Shown here: positions 5,084-5,620 of the stretch, piece by piece
How the letters are laid out: the number at the start of each line of letters is the position of its first letter
Position numbering within the stretch: the stretch's first letter is position 1
Assembly (NCBI GenBank): GCA_017452305.1
Contig: JAFTMQ010000191.1
Coordinates: 1 to 5,620, forward strand
From: Clostridia bacterium
GTDB lineage: Bacteria > Bacillota > Clostridia > Christensenellales > Borkfalkiaceae
Direction of reading: 5' to 3'
DNA: 5,620 nucleotides
Notes under the pieces: model-generated
Databases searched by the model: none
Told to the model about the DNA's origin: nothing
What the model saw: only the letters and a program-made list of their open reading frames with translations
Translations under genes and position numbers: made by a program

Positions 5084-5620
5084 TTATGCTTGCGGGAATT
5101 TTTCCTTTTCTGCATAAGAGGTGTGCAACAACTCATGCGCCTTATGCGAATTGGGTTCTCCAAGGAATTGCTCATAAAGGGCAATAATTTGGGGGTTCTT
5201 ATGCGAAGCGCGAAGTGCTTTGCTTTCGTCCTCGCTGTAAAGCGCCGCCGCACGCTTGGATTTGTAGGTATTCAAAATATCCGCGTCTTCGTTGGGCAAG
5301 AAGCAAGGCTTTACGTACGGCTGTCCACCGCCCGCTACGCAACCGCCGGGGCAGCCCATAATTTCGATGAAATGATATTTGCTCGTGCCTGCTTTGATTT
5401 CGTCCAACAAGACTTTCGCATTCTTCATACCGTGTGCAACAGCTACGTTCACTTGCACGCCGCCAAGGACGTAAGATGCCTCTTTAATGCCTTGTAAGCC
5501 ACGTACTTCGTGCAATTCCGCTTTATCCAACTCTTTGCCCGTAAGCTTAAACGCCGCCGTGCGAAGCGCCGCTTCCATAACGCCGCCCGTCGTACCGAAA
5601 ATAACGCCTGCGCCCGTATA
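5084..5620 (-). CDS. [FeFe]-hydrogenase catalytic subunit, C-terminal part, cut by the window edge
   Basis: Catalyses reversible proton reduction to H2, usually to dispose of electrons from ferredoxin or NAD(P)H in fermentation. 178 C-terminal residues are visible. The open frame continues upstream of the internal ATG at 5578 to the window edge, reading YTGAGVIFGTTGGVMEAALRT, the H-domain sequence after the second H-cluster motif, so 5578 is not the real start. The third H-cluster motif IMGCPGGCVAGGGQP is present with both cluster cysteines (codons at 5351-5353 and 5339-5341); it has MGCP where MACP is usual. The end contains the conserved small-subunit-like region with GEPNSHKAHELLHT. The N-terminal ferredoxin-like domains that would tell monomeric from electron-bifurcating types are outside. 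It is convergent with the SGNH gene and separated by a terminator, so it is a different transcription unit. Confidence 0.94.
   Translation of the reverse strand, partial: YTGAGVIFGTTGGVMEAALRTAAFKLTGKELDKAELHEVRGLQGIKEASYVLGGVQVNVAVAHGMKNAKVLLDEIKAGTSKYHFIEIMGCPGGCVAGGGQPYVKPCFLPNEDADILNTYKSKRAAALYSEDESKALRASHKNPQIIALYEQFLGEPNSHKAHELLHTSYAEKEKFPQA

Noticed and set aside
5576..5578. Hydrogenase starting at the ATG at 5578
   Set aside because: The same frame continues upstream with conserved GAGVIFGTTGGV, so this Met is internal.

Overview
The window looks like a chromosomal segment of a strictly anaerobic Firmicute, most likely of class Clostridia. The reasons are a clostridial-type de novo purine cluster, a B. 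subtilis-type PurF that keeps its [4Fe-4S] ligands, strong GGAGG-type ribosome binding sites, consensus TTGACA/TATAAT promoters and an [FeFe]-hydrogenase. The lineage is inferred from these family traits only, not from a search.

Positions 1-4322 hold a minus-strand purine operon read right to left: promoter and ~260-nt leader, then purE, purF, purM, purN and the first 134 codons of purD, which leaves the window at base 1. PurF makes phosphoribosylamine, PurD makes GAR, PurN formylates GAR, PurM closes the imidazole ring to AIR, and PurE carries out the carboxylation/mutase step to CAIR. purC, purH, purL, purB and purK are not seen here. All junctions are tight (1-32 nt), as expected of one transcript.

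Two things stand out. First, this PurF has Met where the N-terminal catalytic Cys of its glutaminase domain should be, and Asp in place of the oxyanion-hole Asn. Its phosphoribosyltransferase site and its four Fe-S cysteines are intact, so it looks ammonia-dependent or reliant on another ammonia source. Second, the purE leader contains a possible 42-codon, glutamine-rich upstream ORF with its own Shine-Dalgarno. The ORF lies within an interrupted long stem that encloses two hairpins, and it stops one nucleotide before a strong intrinsic terminator. The layout suggests transcription attenuation of a type I do not recognise, not a known purine or PRPP riboswitch.

Positions 4323-4442 are the gap between divergent promoters. 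A consensus promoter drives a plus-strand SGNH/GDSL-type hydrolase (4443-4997). A near-perfect bidirectional terminator (5046-5071) separates it from a convergent minus-strand [FeFe]-hydrogenase, of which only the C-terminal 178 residues are inside the window. I saw no tRNA, rRNA, CRISPR array or mobile element.
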